DNA of 64,000 bases from Pseudomonas lurida (GTDB lineage Bacteria; Pseudomonadota; Gammaproteobacteria; Pseudomonadales; Pseudomonadaceae), in contig NZ_PDJB01000001.1 of the NCBI RefSeq assembly GCF_002563895.1, positions 38,501-102,500 on the forward strand, given 5' to 3'. Of this stretch, positions 63,962 to 64,000 are shown in pieces. Position 1 is the first letter of the stretch; each line of letters opens with the position of its first letter. The position numbers were made by a program, and so were the translations under genes. The notes under the pieces were generated by a model, which searched no databases, was not told the origin of the DNA, and saw nothing but the letters and a program-made list of their open reading frames with translations.

Positions 63962-64000
63962 GCGCTCTTGATTGGTGGTTTTTTAATCAATCCTAACTAA

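Overview
The window comes from a high-GC gamma-proteobacterium, almost certainly a member of the Pseudomonas fluorescens group. The evidence is the gene order (metNIQ; zur-znuCB/znuA; polA-ErsA-engB-cytochrome c-dsbA; dgcH; ampDh2; algB-kinB; gltP; pntAA-AB-B; gcdR/gcdHG), the codon use, and several REP/REPIN elements of the 'GTGGGAGC...GCTTGCC' type. Most blocks match regions that flank the replication origin in other Pseudomonas. Here blocks known from both sides of the origin lie next to each other. No tRNA, rRNA, CRISPR array, prophage or insertion sequence was recognised. The window is essentially core genome with a few accessory patches.

Layout. 1-729: 3' part of a radical SAM gene. 957-3321: beta-carbonic anhydrase and a SulP anion transporter. 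3390-4037: hypothetical. 4405-12964: the complete aa3-type cytochrome c oxidase locus (coxB, coxA, ctaG, coxC, SURF1, a small CX3C protein, heme A synthase, heme O synthase, Sco1), interrupted by one REPIN and one antisense twin-TM gene. 13052-15553: methionine importer metNIQ. 15819-17960: large catalase katE. 18055-21848: zinc uptake locus with Zur. 21932-22885: homoserine kinase. 23307-26084: polA, followed by the sRNA ErsA and engB. 27188-28955: two c-type cytochromes and dsbA. 28966-31898: an EEP-family hydrolase and the diguanylate cyclase DgcH. 31989-32765: an amidase. 32762-35906: the alginate two-component system KinB/AlgB. 36293-37291: a small envelope operon ending in an Ivy-type lysozyme inhibitor. 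38020-40679: glutamate/aspartate symporter and an SpmAB-type fusion. 40783-44279: a four-gene MCE (Mla/Pqi-like) lipid transport operon. 44334-50933: DUF5924, M16 protease, Na/Pi-cotransporter-like, TerC and CitMHS membrane proteins. 51311-55124: an accessory block of small secreted DUF2388 proteins, a DUF4105 protease-like protein and two DUF1127 mini-proteins. 55443-56936: CoA transferase. 57116-60009: proton-translocating transhydrogenase. 60462-63934: glutarate catabolism (gcdR, gcdH, gcdG).

How the parts work together. The cox block makes a terminal oxidase with its own heme A and copper assembly factors. A sigma-S-like -10 element precedes it. The zinc block is a divergent Zur-controlled regulon. 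Two elements tie into the envelope-stress/alginate network: the AlgU-type promoter of ErsA, and AlgB/KinB facing an operon (hypothetical protein, DUF1328, Ivy) whose upstream DNA has the full layout of a sigma54 promoter (palindromic upstream sites, IHF site, -24/-12).

Most interesting signals: (1) the sigma54/IHF/palindrome architecture between algB and the Ivy operon, suggesting AlgB may act as a true sigma54 activator there; (2) a dense cluster of CTGTAC/GTACAG sites around two DUF1127 genes; (3) a CX3C Sco-like small protein inside the cox operon; (4) a 0.7-kb intergenic region before gltP with a 20-bp palindrome, a minus-strand terminator and a possible mini-ORF; (5) a tandem triplet of DUF2388 genes translationally coupled to DUF4105.
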